Shown here: one piece after another, positions 1-7,305 of the stretch
How positions within the stretch are numbered: position 1 is the stretch's first letter
Layout: the number at the start of each line of letters is the position of its first letter
Source of the DNA: JBBDUG01 sp040904025
GTDB lineage: Bacteria > Patescibacteriota > Minisyncoccia > Phycocordibacterales > SW-6-46-9
Assembly (NCBI GenBank): GCA_040904025.1
Contig: JBBDUG010000041.1
Location: 1-19,178, forward strand
DNA: 19,178 nt
Direction of reading: 5' to 3'
Notes under the pieces: generated by a model
What the model was told of the DNA's origin: nothing
The model's database searches: none
Seen by the model: the letters and a program-made list of their open reading frames with translations, nothing else
Made by a program: the position numbers and the translations under genes

Positions 1-170
1 TGTGCCAAATTGGTTAATAAGATTGAATTATCAAAACCACGATAATTTGTAAGTACAACGGCAGATATCACGGAAACAATTCCGGCAGCAACAAGAAGTT
101 CAACCAGAGAAAATCCGCTCGAGGTTTCTGCGGTGGTCTTTGGAGATTGTCTGTATCCTATTAGATCCAT
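1..170 (-). CDS. Type IV prepilin-like protein, 3' part outside window
   Basis: Only the N-terminal 56 codons are present; the gene runs off the left edge. The start ATG is at 170-168. A 19-residue leader ends in Gly19, followed by F-S-L-V-E (Phe20, Glu24 = mature position +5) and a hydrophobic stretch to about residue 42. This is the class III signal recognised by prepilin peptidase. Its start overlaps the end of the prepilin peptidase gene by 10 bases (161-170), so the two are probably translationally coupled. The long hydrophilic leader is more typical of minor pilins or pseudopilins than of the short-leader pilin at 984-1421. Which pilin class it is cannot be told from this fragment. Confidence 0.85.
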   Translation of the reverse strand, partial: MDLIGYRQSPKTTAETSSGFSLVELLVAAGIVSVISAVVLTNYRGFDNSILLTNLA

Positions 171-913
171 GGAAAGAATGAGATATTACTAAACAGTGCA
201 AAAAGAAACCCGAATGCTAAAAAGGGTGCAAAGGGAATATGACTCTTTAAGCTAAATTCAACTCTCCCCCACTTCGTCAAAGCAAGTAGAATGAGACTTA
301 CAATCGCTCCGGCCCAGAAAGCAAACATAATGGCAGAGACACTCAATGCTGGACCAAGAAACAACCCAATACCCACAGCCAGCTTTCCATCCCCGAGTCC
401 CATCCATCTCCCACCAGAAACAAACCAGAGGCTCACAAAGAAAAGGCCGGAAAACAACCCTGCAAGGATATATTCGATCGGAGCTGGAGAGAGCACTGCG
501 GCAATACCACCGAGAATAATAAAAGGACCTACGAACTGATCAGGAATGATGGTGTGACGAAAATCATACGCAGAGAGTGCAACAAGAAATACTATACCGA
601 GCGCTAAGAGAACTGATTGGAGCGTAAGACCAAAAATCACATAGATAAGTGCAAACAATCCTCCCATCACAACTTCAAGCAAGAGATCCTGTCGAGGAAT
701 TGATGTGGCACACGAACGACATTTTCCACGAAGTAAAAGGAAGCTTGCAACAGGTACAAGCTCATACCACCTGAGCGTTACGTTACAGCTCATGCATGCA
801 GAACGACCATAGATGATCGAACGACCGGTAGAGAGTCGGAACACCCACGCACTAACAAAACTTCCAACGATTAAGCCGAGACAGAGAATGGCGATTGTAA
901 GTATGAACTGCAT
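161..913 (-). CDS. pilD: Prepilin peptidase / N-methyltransferase PilD (type IV leader peptidase)
   Basis: A 250-aa polytopic membrane aspartyl protease that cleaves prepilin leaders after Gly and, in the family, N-methylates the new N-terminus. Visible features are an N-terminal GSF (17-19), two CxxC pairs (C40/C43 and C65/C68) forming the cytoplasmic zinc site, and the two catalytic aspartates: D117 in YDFRHTIIPD and D175 in GLGD (172-175). The C-terminal IPFAPFLAFG (226-235) is also family-typical. Length matches bifunctional PilD (about 250-290 aa). Substrates are next door: a pilin at 984-1421 and a prepilin start at 170. A -10 hexamer with extended TG lies 7 nt before the ATG, so the mRNA may be leaderless. 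Confidence 0.95.
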   Translation of the reverse strand: MQFILTIAILCLGLIVGSFVSAWVFRLSTGRSIIYGRSACMSCNVTLRWYELVPVASFLLLRGKCRSCATSIPRQDLLLEVVMGGLFALIYVIFGLTLQSVLLALGIVFLVALSAYDFRHTIIPDQFVGPFIILGGIAAVLSPAPIEYILAGLFSGLFFVSLWFVSGGRWMGLGDGKLAVGIGLFLGPALSVSAIMFAFWAGAIVSLILLALTKWGRVEFSLKSHIPFAPFLAFGFLFALFSNISFFPWI

Positions 914-920
914 TACTTAA

Positions 921-929
921 ATTATAGCA
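921..929 (-). promoter_or_regulatory. Extended -10 promoter element for pilD
   Basis: On the minus strand TGC-TATAAT occupies 929-921, a perfect extended -10. There is no good -35, since that region is the pilin terminator stem. The -10 ends 7 nt before the pilD ATG (913), so transcription would begin at or one base before the start codon. This gives pilD its own expression downstream of the pilin terminator. Confidence 0.6.
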
Positions 930-936
930 AAGAACG

Positions 937-966
937 AAAAAACCACCCGCTTCAATGCGGGTGGTT
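937..966 (-). terminator. Rho-independent terminator of the pilin gene
   Basis: A perfect 10-bp GC-rich stem (941-950 with 957-966) closes a 6-nt loop. On the minus strand it is followed by a run of six T. It lies 18 nt after the pilin stop codon, and separates the pilin from pilD. The plus strand also has a short T run after the stem, so it may work in both directions. Confidence 0.9.
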
Positions 967-983
967 TTACACATCTTCTATTT

Positions 984-1421
984 CTACTCAGTACATCTCG
1001 TAGCTTCAGAACCAGTTGGATATACCCCGGTTCCTGTAGACCCGTCAATTGCAGCGCCTGATGAATCAACACAGTAGAATGATCCATCGCTCAATATAGC
1101 CTCCATTGCCCATTCATCTGCAGAATCGTCACAGTCTGCATCACCATTTTCACCATCTGCCGCCTCCTCAAAGTCTGCAATACCTGCTGGAGAATCTGTA
1201 GATGATGCGGTACACACACCAGAGTAACTATTATCATTGTCATCATAATAGAGCTCTGACTGAGCACGTGCATTGTTTAAGTTCGACTTAATTGCGGCAT
1301 CAGACCCCTTATCTCGTGCAGTATTCAGAGAAGCAAGTACAACCGATGCGAGAATACCAATGATTGCGATAACAACCAGAAGTTCAATGAGTGTAAAACC
1401 GCGTGTCTTATGCATAGTCAT
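984..1421 (-). CDS. Type IV pilin, probably the major pilin
   Basis: A 145-aa pilin with a short leader: Gly8 precedes Phe9, Glu13 is at mature +5, and the hydrophobic helix spans about 9-32 (F-T-L-I-E-L-L-V-V). The globular part is very acidic and has four cysteines (C70, C97, C117, C143), enough for two disulfides. The region around W104 to C117 with a following V-D-S-S-G resembles other short bacterial pilins. It has a terminator of its own and a long upstream region with a perfect hairpin, as expected for an abundantly and separately expressed subunit. Two starts are possible: ATG 1421 or ATG 1415. A weak AGGA lies 12 nt before 1421. Calling it major rather than minor pilin is inference from this layout. 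Confidence 0.9.
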   Translation of the reverse strand: MTMHKTRGFTLIELLVVIAIIGILASVVLASLNTARDKGSDAAIKSNLNNARAQSELYYDDNDNSYSGVCTASSTDSPAGIADFEEAADGENGDADCDDSADEWAMEAILSDGSFYCVDSSGAAIDGSTGTGVYPTGSEATRCTE

Positions 1422-1475
1422 TATTAATGAATTTCCTATAAATTTATAATTCGATGTTTTCGACCTTCATTGCAT

Positions 1476-1510
1476 GCAAAGAAGTAAAGACTTCTTTGCT
1501 GTATATTATA
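1476..1510 (-). promoter_or_regulatory. Candidate pilin promoter -10 followed by a perfect stem-loop
   Basis: The minus strand has TATAAT at 1510-1505. Immediately downstream is a perfect 10-bp inverted repeat (1476-1485 with 1490-1499) with a 4-nt loop. If the -10 is used, transcription would start near 1498 and the pilin mRNA would begin with this hairpin. No T tract follows, so it is not a terminator. No convincing -35 was found. An alternative -10 (TATAAA, 1448-1443) sits between hairpin and start codon. Confidence 0.45.
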
Positions 1511-1552
1511 CAACCCATACGTAAGCACACATGCAACTATGTGTGGATAACA

Positions 1553-2758
1553 TTAAATAGTTCCCGTGATGTTGTAGATAGGCATAAGGACTGCCGCCAA
1601 GAGGATCGCAACACCAACACCAAGAAGAACTATCATCGCCGGTTCAATTAGATCTACCATAGTATCAACCGCATTATTAACCTCACGTTGATAGAAGTCT
1701 GAGAGAGTTTTTAAAATACTCTTCAATTCCCCACTCTCCTCTCCCACCTTCATCATCTGAATCATAATGCTGGGTATCTCTTCGTGGCTTCCAAGTGCCT
1801 CGGATACTGCTGTCCCTCCCTTTATTTTCTCTGCCACTTCATTAAGAATGTCTTCATATATCACATTATCAACCACATCAGATGTTACCTCTACCGCACG
1901 GACCATGGGAATTCCAGATCCAAGCATGGTATGCATATTGTCAGCAAGACGCGAAAGATAGAGTTTCTGATAGAGTCCACCAAAAAATGGGGTGGCGAGT
2001 TTTATACGAGAAAGAACGTGCTTTCCTTCGTCCGTCTTTGCAAATCGATACAAGAAAAAGCCACCTACAACAAGAAGTACGAGGAGAAACACGCCATAAT
2101 TAACAAGGAAGGAGGAGATTCCAATAACAACTTTGGTATAGATAGGGATCTCCTGCCCTGATTCTGTAAGAATTGTACTGATCTTTGGAATAACCAGAGT
2201 AAGCATGAGCACCATCACGGAAATGAAGGTGAAGATGACAAATGCTGGATAGATCAAAGCATTTTTCGCCTTTGATGAGAGCTCATACATTCGCTCAAGA
2301 TACTCAGAGAGAGATTGAAACGTCTCTTCAAGTTTTCCTGATTCTTCTCCCGCACGAACCATGTTTACATAAAATCCCGAAAAAATATCAGGTTGTTTTT
2401 TCATTGCATCCGCAAGTGTACTCCCTCCCTGAATCTCTGTTGTGATGTTCTCAAGTGCATCTCTTAATTTTGGATTCTCCATCTCTGATCCAAGGAGCTT
2501 GAATATCTTGAGGGCAGACACCTGTGCAGAAAAGAGTGTAGAGATCTGTTGAGAGAGAATAACGACCTCCTTATTCGAAACCCGCTCTAGCCAGGTAATA
2601 CGACGCTGGAAGATAGAGCCCGAGTTCCCTTTCTGAATATCAGAGATAGTTAGTCCCCTTCGCTGAAGGGCATTAATCGCCACCTCTTCACTTACCGCCT
2701 CAATAGAGCCTTGGCGTTCATTTCCCTCATTATCAATTGTTGTGTATTTAAACAGCAT
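1553..2758 (-). CDS. pilC: Type IV pilus inner-membrane platform protein PilC
   Basis: A 401-aa integral membrane protein of the GspF/PilC family, the usual length. It has two T2SSF repeats (about 66-190 and 268-392), each carrying the family signature: AGEESGKLE at 136-144 and VGEESGEL at 338-345. Predicted membrane helices are at about 168-190, 218-237 and 372-396, the first starting at YPAFV and the last at EPAMIV. PilC forms the platform on which PilB and PilT turn to add or remove pilins. It starts at ATG 2758, 3 nt after the PilT stop, so the genes are in one transcript. No Shine-Dalgarno is evident, and coupling to pilT is likely. Confidence 0.96.
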   Translation of the reverse strand: MLFKYTTIDNEGNERQGSIEAVSEEVAINALQRRGLTISDIQKGNSGSIFQRRITWLERVSNKEVVILSQQISTLFSAQVSALKIFKLLGSEMENPKLRDALENITTEIQGGSTLADAMKKQPDIFSGFYVNMVRAGEESGKLEETFQSLSEYLERMYELSSKAKNALIYPAFVIFTFISVMVLMLTLVIPKISTILTESGQEIPIYTKVVIGISSFLVNYGVFLLVLLVVGGFFLYRFAKTDEGKHVLSRIKLATPFFGGLYQKLYLSRLADNMHTMLGSGIPMVRAVEVTSDVVDNVIYEDILNEVAEKIKGGTAVSEALGSHEEIPSIMIQMMKVGEESGELKSILKTLSDFYQREVNNAVDTMVDLIEPAMIVLLGVGVAILLAAVLMPIYNITGTI

Positions 2759-2761
2759 GGT

Positions 2762-3877
2762 TTAGAGCAATTTATCAAGTAAATCAGGCTGAAGAGAGGA
2801 TCGTTTTGCATTCTCCATAGTGATCTCTCCTGAGCGAACATGATCTACCAGAGAACGATTCATATCAACCATTCCCCTGTCCTGCCCTGTCTCTATGACA
2901 GATTTTATCTCATGAACACGTTCTTCACGGATGAGATTCCTCACCGCATTATTATTCACCAGCAATTCATACGCTGGAATAACTCCGCCGGAAACTGCGG
3001 GCACGAGGCGTTGTGAGAATATTCCACTCAAAGACGATGCAAGCTGTGCACGAATCTGTTGCTGTTGATTAGCCGGAAAGGAGTCGATGATACGATCAAT
3101 CGTCTGTGGAGCATCGTTAGTATGCAATGTCGAGAGAACAAGATGTCCTGTCTCTGCAGCAGTTACCGCAGTAGAGATAGTCTCGGGTCCGCGCATCTCC
3201 CCAACAAGCACGACGTCAACATCCTGACGAAATATGCTTTTTAGCGCTGTTGAAAAATCTTCAGTATCAGTTCCTACTTCTCGTTGATCGATTACTGACT
3301 GTTGCTGTTCATACAGATACTCAATTGGATCCTCGATGGTCACAATATGCACCGAATTGGTCATATTGATGTATTGAATCATAGACGCGAGAGTTGTGGT
3401 CTTCCCGTGTCCTACTGGACCAACAACAAGAAAGAACCCTTGTTCTTGAAGAGCGAAGTCTCCTAAAACAGACGGGAGATTGAGTTCTTCGAAACTTCGA
3501 ATTTCATGCGGAATAAAGCGCATTGCAATCCCAACAACTCCCTGCTGAACAAATGCATTACAGCGGAAGCGTGTGGCTTCATGTGTGTATGAAAAATCAA
3601 TTTCTTGCTTAGCATGAAACTCCTCATATCGCTCAGCAGATATCATTTCTTTAAGAATGTTTTCAATATCCTCGGCAGAGAGCGGTTGTTCCTTCCCAAG
3701 CGGAACAAGTTTTCCTGCGATACGCACCGTTGGACGACGTCCAACGGAAAAATGGAGATCAGACGCACCTTCTTGAGAGGTGCTTTGTATGAGAGAGTCG
3801 AGCCTCTGCGCATAATCTCCAGATGCACTTTGTGGTTGAGAAGTATTGTTTTGTGAAGTTTCAGGCATAGTATTCAT
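2762..3877 (-). CDS. pilT: Pilus retraction ATPase PilT
   Basis: A hexameric secretion ATPase that powers pilus retraction. From ATG 3877 (371 aa), the Walker A is GPVGHGKTT (153-161), the Asp box is TIEDPIE (180-186), Walker B is VVLVGEMRGPET (222-233) and the His box is TGHLVLSTLHTN (243-254). The GEMR and VRNLIRE (312-318) signatures separate PilT from PilB. The first 20 or so residues are Ser/Gln/Asn-rich and probably disordered. A GTG at 3886 gives three more residues; I prefer the ATG, though neither has a good Shine-Dalgarno. The Walker A has Val and His where most PilT have Thr and Ser (GPTGSGK); the essential Gly-Lys-Thr is intact. Confidence 0.94.
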   Translation of the reverse strand: MNTMPETSQNNTSQPQSASGDYAQRLDSLIQSTSQEGASDLHFSVGRRPTVRIAGKLVPLGKEQPLSAEDIENILKEMISAERYEEFHAKQEIDFSYTHEATRFRCNAFVQQGVVGIAMRFIPHEIRSFEELNLPSVLGDFALQEQGFFLVVGPVGHGKTTTLASMIQYINMTNSVHIVTIEDPIEYLYEQQQSVIDQREVGTDTEDFSTALKSIFRQDVDVVLVGEMRGPETISTAVTAAETGHLVLSTLHTNDAPQTIDRIIDSFPANQQQQIRAQLASSLSGIFSQRLVPAVSGGVIPAYELLVNNNAVRNLIREERVHEIKSVIETGQDRGMVDMNRSLVDHVRSGEITMENAKRSSLQPDLLDKLL

Positions 3878-3924
3878 TGTATTCACGTTATATGTATTTA
3901 ATCATACTTTAACTTCATCTCCTA

Positions 3925-5661
3925 TTACACCTTGTTCACCTCTTCAAAAGGAATTTTTCCTGAAAATGCCTTTAGTAGTGCATCCTGTTTGAGTGTGAGC
4001 ATTCCTTTCTTTTGTGCTACCCCAAAGACGGTAGCTTCATTCGGATCGGAGAGAAGTACTTGCTCCAGGTCTTTATCCATCTCGAACATTTCAAAGACTG
4101 CCATTCGACCACGTGTTCCTGACGGACAATCGTCAGTTGGTCGTGCCTTATATACTGTATCTGGAACATCTATCTGAGTACGAATATTCTCAGGAAGTGA
4201 AGACATTTCATTCTCTATTATCTTCTCAATACTTCCTTCAACTGGCACAGGCTCACCAGCATCCGGACAGAGTGTCTTCACCAGACGCTGTGCGATTGCA
4301 AGGATAAGTGTGGGGGCAATAAGGTAGGGATCAACTCCCATATCTACAAGACGAGGGATAACACCGGCAGCTGTATTGGTGTGAATAGTTGAAAGAACAA
4401 GGTGTCCGGTGAGAGCCGCCTGTATTGCAAGACCAGCGGTCTCTTCATCACGAATCTCACCGACCATGATGATATCAGGGTCCTGTCGAAGTGTAGTACG
4501 AAGTCCGTTTGCGAATGTATATCCAATTTCGGGATGAATCTGCGATTGGTTCATTCCTTCGATATGGTATTCAACTGGATCCTCAAGAGAAAGTACATTC
4601 TTTGTCTTTCTATCCAGTTCATTGACCATCGAATAGAGTGTGGTTGTTTTTCCAGATCCAGTTGGACCAGAGATAAGAATGAGTCCATATGGTTGCTTTA
4701 TTGCATCCCTGACAAGAGAAAGATTACGTTTAGTCATTTCCATTTCATCAAGTTTTATCACTCCCTTTGCAGAGTCGAGAATACGCATTACAACTTTCTC
4801 TCCATAGTATGTTGGGAATGTAGAAACACGGAAATCAATCTTTCGACCCTCGATATGAGCAGAGAAACGCCCGTCTTGAGGCTTACGCTTCTCATCGAGC
4901 TTCATATTCGAAAGGATCTTTGTACGAGCAACAACTGCATTATGTACATTCTTGGGAAGGATGAGTCGCGTGTGCATTGTTCCATCTACACGGAAGCGAA
5001 CGCGCACTCTCTCATCAAGGGGTTCAATATGAATGTCAGATGCTCGTCCTTCTGTGGCATATCGTAGAATTGTTGCAACAATTTTTGTAACAGGGGCATC
5101 TTCGATTATCTGAGTCTTCATCTGTCCATTGCCCTCTTCTTTCTCTTCTGATTCTATTTCGCTAATACTGTCAGACATCTTTTTCTCCTCCTCAGAGAGC
5201 TCGGATTCAAGTTCAGAAAGTGCTTTATTCACCTCTCCTGAGAGTCCTCCATATGATGAGCGAATTTCTTCAAAATCACTCTCAAGAATTGCGTATATCT
5301 TGAAAGGTGTATTGTTCTTTGAAGCAATGAACTGGACCGCATCACGTGCCTGAAGATTATCCGGATTCACAAACCCCACTTCTAACACTCCGTCCGTCTC
5401 CCCGAGCGGGAAGACTTTATACTGCCCCACCGTCTTTTCTGGAATAAATTTTATAACATCAAGTGGAACCTGTTCCCTTCCGAGACTTCGAGTGGGTACA
5501 CCATAATATGCTCCTTTTGCTTCAAGGATCTCTTCAGGAGAAACGCCGCGTGCTACGAGCACATTTTCAAGGCCCTTTCCAGAGTTCACCTCCTTCTTTA
5601 TCGCCGGAACATCGGCCTCTTGTATTAGACCTTTTTCTACAAGTGTTGTTAGAAAATCCAT
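3925..5661 (-). CDS. pilB: Pilus extension ATPase PilB
   Basis: A 578-aa GspE/PilB-family ATPase that drives pilin polymerisation. The N-terminal T2SSE_N-like domain spans about 1-140. An acidic, probably coiled linker (about 142-180) precedes the ATPase core: Walker A GPTGSGKTT 332-340, Asp box SLEDPVE 358-364, Walker B DIIMVGEIRDEET 396-408, His box TGHLVLSTIHTN 418-429. The C-terminal zinc site of this family normally has two CxxC pairs; here only C465 (LCPDAG) and C512 (DCPSG) remain. The frame extends to a TTG at 5679 inside the upstream gene; the ATG at 5661, 7 nt after that gene's stop, is the likelier start. It lies between the P-like gene and pilT in the same operon. Confidence 0.95.
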   Translation of the reverse strand: MDFLTTLVEKGLIQEADVPAIKKEVNSGKGLENVLVARGVSPEEILEAKGAYYGVPTRSLGREQVPLDVIKFIPEKTVGQYKVFPLGETDGVLEVGFVNPDNLQARDAVQFIASKNNTPFKIYAILESDFEEIRSSYGGLSGEVNKALSELESELSEEEKKMSDSISEIESEEKEEGNGQMKTQIIEDAPVTKIVATILRYATEGRASDIHIEPLDERVRVRFRVDGTMHTRLILPKNVHNAVVARTKILSNMKLDEKRKPQDGRFSAHIEGRKIDFRVSTFPTYYGEKVVMRILDSAKGVIKLDEMEMTKRNLSLVRDAIKQPYGLILISGPTGSGKTTTLYSMVNELDRKTKNVLSLEDPVEYHIEGMNQSQIHPEIGYTFANGLRTTLRQDPDIIMVGEIRDEETAGLAIQAALTGHLVLSTIHTNTAAGVIPRLVDMGVDPYLIAPTLILAIAQRLVKTLCPDAGEPVPVEGSIEKIIENEMSSLPENIRTQIDVPDTVYKARPTDDCPSGTRGRMAVFEMFEMDKDLEQVLLSDPNEATVFGVAQKKGMLTLKQDALLKAFSGKIPFEEVNKV

Positions 5662-5668
5662 ATTAGTT

Positions 5669-6070
5669 TTATTCTTCAACCGGAGGCGTGGTGGTAGATA
5701 TAGCTTGGTCTTCCTCTACTGGTTCTGGCTCTTCATCTTCATCCACCTCTACCTCTACCTCCAGTGGTGCGTCTGTTCCTACAGGTGCAAAAGGATTGCT
5801 ACGTCCCCGCGGTTGTGATTCGAGCTCTACTCCATAATCAACAAGATTTCTAAATCCAGGAGATGCAAATATAGCTTCATCAAATTCAACGGTGCGTAGC
5901 CGTCCGAGGAGTGAGATAACCGTACTATCCGTTCCATCTACACCCCCTACTGTCTCTACTTGCAAAACCTCTCCCCCTCCGCCGCCACGAAGAAAGAGAA
6001 ATCCAGCCCCGATAAGAACGAGAACTGTGACTGATATTGCGATTGTGTGTTTGTGTTCAGATAAATGCAT
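5669..6070 (-). CDS. PilP-like pilus assembly protein, single-pass membrane
   Basis: A 133-aa protein: a short cytoplasmic N-terminus, one membrane helix (about 8-28), a run of five glycines (29-33), a small extracytoplasmic region with RGRSNPFAPV (88-97), and a very acidic Glu/Asp/Pro tail (103-133). The NPFAP box resembles the DPF(x)P segment of PilP, the lipoprotein linking PilMNO to the secretin. Here there is a membrane helix instead of a lipobox. It sits exactly at the pilP position, 11 nt after pilO and 7 nt before the pilB ATG. Homology to PilP is inference from position and this short motif only. In a cell without a secretin it may contact the cell wall or PilO instead. Confidence 0.65.
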   Translation of the reverse strand: MHLSEHKHTIAISVTVLVLIGAGFLFLRGGGGGEVLQVETVGGVDGTDSTVISLLGRLRTVEFDEAIFASPGFRNLVDYGVELESQPRGRSNPFAPVGTDAPLEVEVEVDEDEEPEPVEEDQAISTTTPPVEE

Positions 6071-6081
6071 ATTCGACTCTA

Positions 6082-6633
6082 TTATTGTGTCCCAGAGGGA
6101 AGCCAGTAAGTGACAAGAGAGACAGTGTATTCGGTAAAGTCTGACTCCTCTGTTATCTCAAACGAAATCCGTCTTACATCGACCAACCGAAGACTGTTCT
6201 CTAGATCAGAAAGAAAATCAACAAAGCGTCCGTAAGGAGAAGAAACAACGAACTGGACGAGAAGTTCGCCTAGCTCTTGATTTCCACTCTGTGGCAATTG
6301 TCCCTCCTCTTCCTGATTTGCAAAAGAAACATCACGTACTACCATTCCATGGCGCGTTGCAATACCATCAAGCTCGATAAGAAGTTTTATGTTATCTACA
6401 TTATCCGGAAGGAACTTGGTGAGACGATCTACATCATTCGCATCAAGTGAATTAAATTCTTCAAGTCGATCGTCACGCAGATCACGAAGTTCATTTGTTC
6501 GAGAAAGAAGTTCATTAAAACGCTCTTCCTCAACCTGACTCTCTCCAACACGGGAGTATGTCGGTTTGATAAAGAAGAAGAACACTGCGATTGAAATAAT
6601 TATGAGTATGGAAGGTGTTAGGTATTTTGACAT
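6082..6633 (-). CDS. pilO: Type IV pilus assembly protein PilO
   Basis: A 183-aa bitopic protein with one N-terminal membrane helix (about 6-23), a coiled-coil stretch rich in Glu/Arg/Leu (about 28-65), and a small C-terminal alpha/beta domain ending in a beta-rich segment. This is the PilO layout (ferredoxin-like periplasmic domain after a coiled coil). PilO pairs with PilN to form the alignment scaffold between PilM/PilC and the cell exterior. It starts one nucleotide after the pilN stop and is followed closely by the P-like gene. The identification rests on topology and operon position more than on sequence identity. Confidence 0.85.
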   Translation of the reverse strand: MSKYLTPSILIIISIAVFFFFIKPTYSRVGESQVEEERFNELLSRTNELRDLRDDRLEEFNSLDANDVDRLTKFLPDNVDNIKLLIELDGIATRHGMVVRDVSFANQEEEGQLPQSGNQELGELLVQFVVSSPYGRFVDFLSDLENSLRLVDVRRISFEITEESDFTEYTVSLVTYWLPSGTQ

Positions 6634-6634
6634 A

Positions 6635-7237
6635 TTAATTATTCAAATTCTCAACGTATGAGATAAGCGAACGGTCAATATCCATGGTGACCGTGAAAGT
6701 AACATCGCCCTGATCATTTAGACCAAAGTTGGAGACAATCGGGTTACGAAAGGCATTACTCGACCCAAACTCATCAAGTTGTACTGCAACATTTGTATAA
6801 TTCGAGGTGACCCCACTAAGACTGACCTGATACTTATCACTATCTTCAACCTGTCCAAATTGAAGACTTGTAAAGCGAACACTGCGTAGTGTACGCTCTT
6901 CAAGAAGATGGAAGAATGGAGAGACAGCGATATGATTTTGTATGAGTTTTTCCCCTTCATCGATTCGTGTATCGAATCGAACAAGTTCCTGAATAAGCTC
7001 TTTATTAAGAGACTCCTGCACATTAGAAAGTTGAGTACGCTTACTTTCAATACGAGCAAGAGTAGCTCTCTCGTACACAAAAACACCCACCGCACCGATT
7101 AGTACAGCTATGAAAAGTGTGAGCGCTATCACCATGAAAAGATTTATTGGTCCTTTTTTTCGCGAAGAACTCTTCTTCTTACCTGATGATATTGGCTCTT
7201 TCGGTATGAAAGATGATGGTTGGAACTGTGTAGGCAT
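6635..7237 (-). CDS. pilN: Type IV pilus assembly protein PilN
   Basis: A 200-aa bitopic protein from ATG 7237. The short cytoplasmic N-terminus carries SSFIPKEP (8-15), followed by a Lys/Ser-rich linker. A membrane helix (about 31-55), a coiled-coil region (about 60-90) and a mixed alpha/beta domain come next. In the family, the PilN N-terminus inserts into a groove of PilM, which is encoded just upstream. The frame is open to a GTG at 7270 (11 more residues); ATG 7237 is preferred because the protein then begins directly with the short segment expected to bind PilM. A TATAAT hexamer at 7264-7259 lies just ahead, so an internal promoter is possible. Confidence 0.88.
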   Translation of the reverse strand: MPTQFQPSSFIPKEPISSGKKKSSSRKKGPINLFMVIALTLFIAVLIGAVGVFVYERATLARIESKRTQLSNVQESLNKELIQELVRFDTRIDEGEKLIQNHIAVSPFFHLLEERTLRSVRFTSLQFGQVEDSDKYQVSLSGVTSNYTNVAVQLDEFGSSNAFRNPIVSNFGLNDQGDVTFTVTMDIDRSLISYVENLNN

Positions 7238-7258
7238 ACGCCGTCTTGTTTCTTCCAC

Positions 7259-7289
7259 ATTATACACCACTACCTAGCGGTCGTGGTGT
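7259..7289 (-). promoter_or_regulatory. Stem-loop and TATAAT in the pilM-pilN gap
   Basis: An 11-bp inverted repeat with one mismatch (7264-7274 with 7279-7289) and a 4-nt loop fills the pilM-pilN gap. It is not followed by a T tract. On the minus strand a TATAAT (7264-7259) begins at the hairpin foot. It could be an mRNA processing or stability element, or the hexamer could be an internal promoter. No matching -35 was found. Confidence 0.35.
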
Positions 7290-7305
7290 GGGAAGTGTTG
7301 ATAAG

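Noticed and set aside
1784..2161. 125-codon plus-strand open frame antisense to pilC
   Set aside because: Shadow of the conserved pilC frame; no start signals and no recognisable protein features.
4402..5067. A 221-codon plus-strand open frame inside pilB
   Set aside because: It lies entirely antisense to conserved pilB motifs, and its composition (Cys/Ser/Ile/His-rich) looks like a mirror frame, not a protein.
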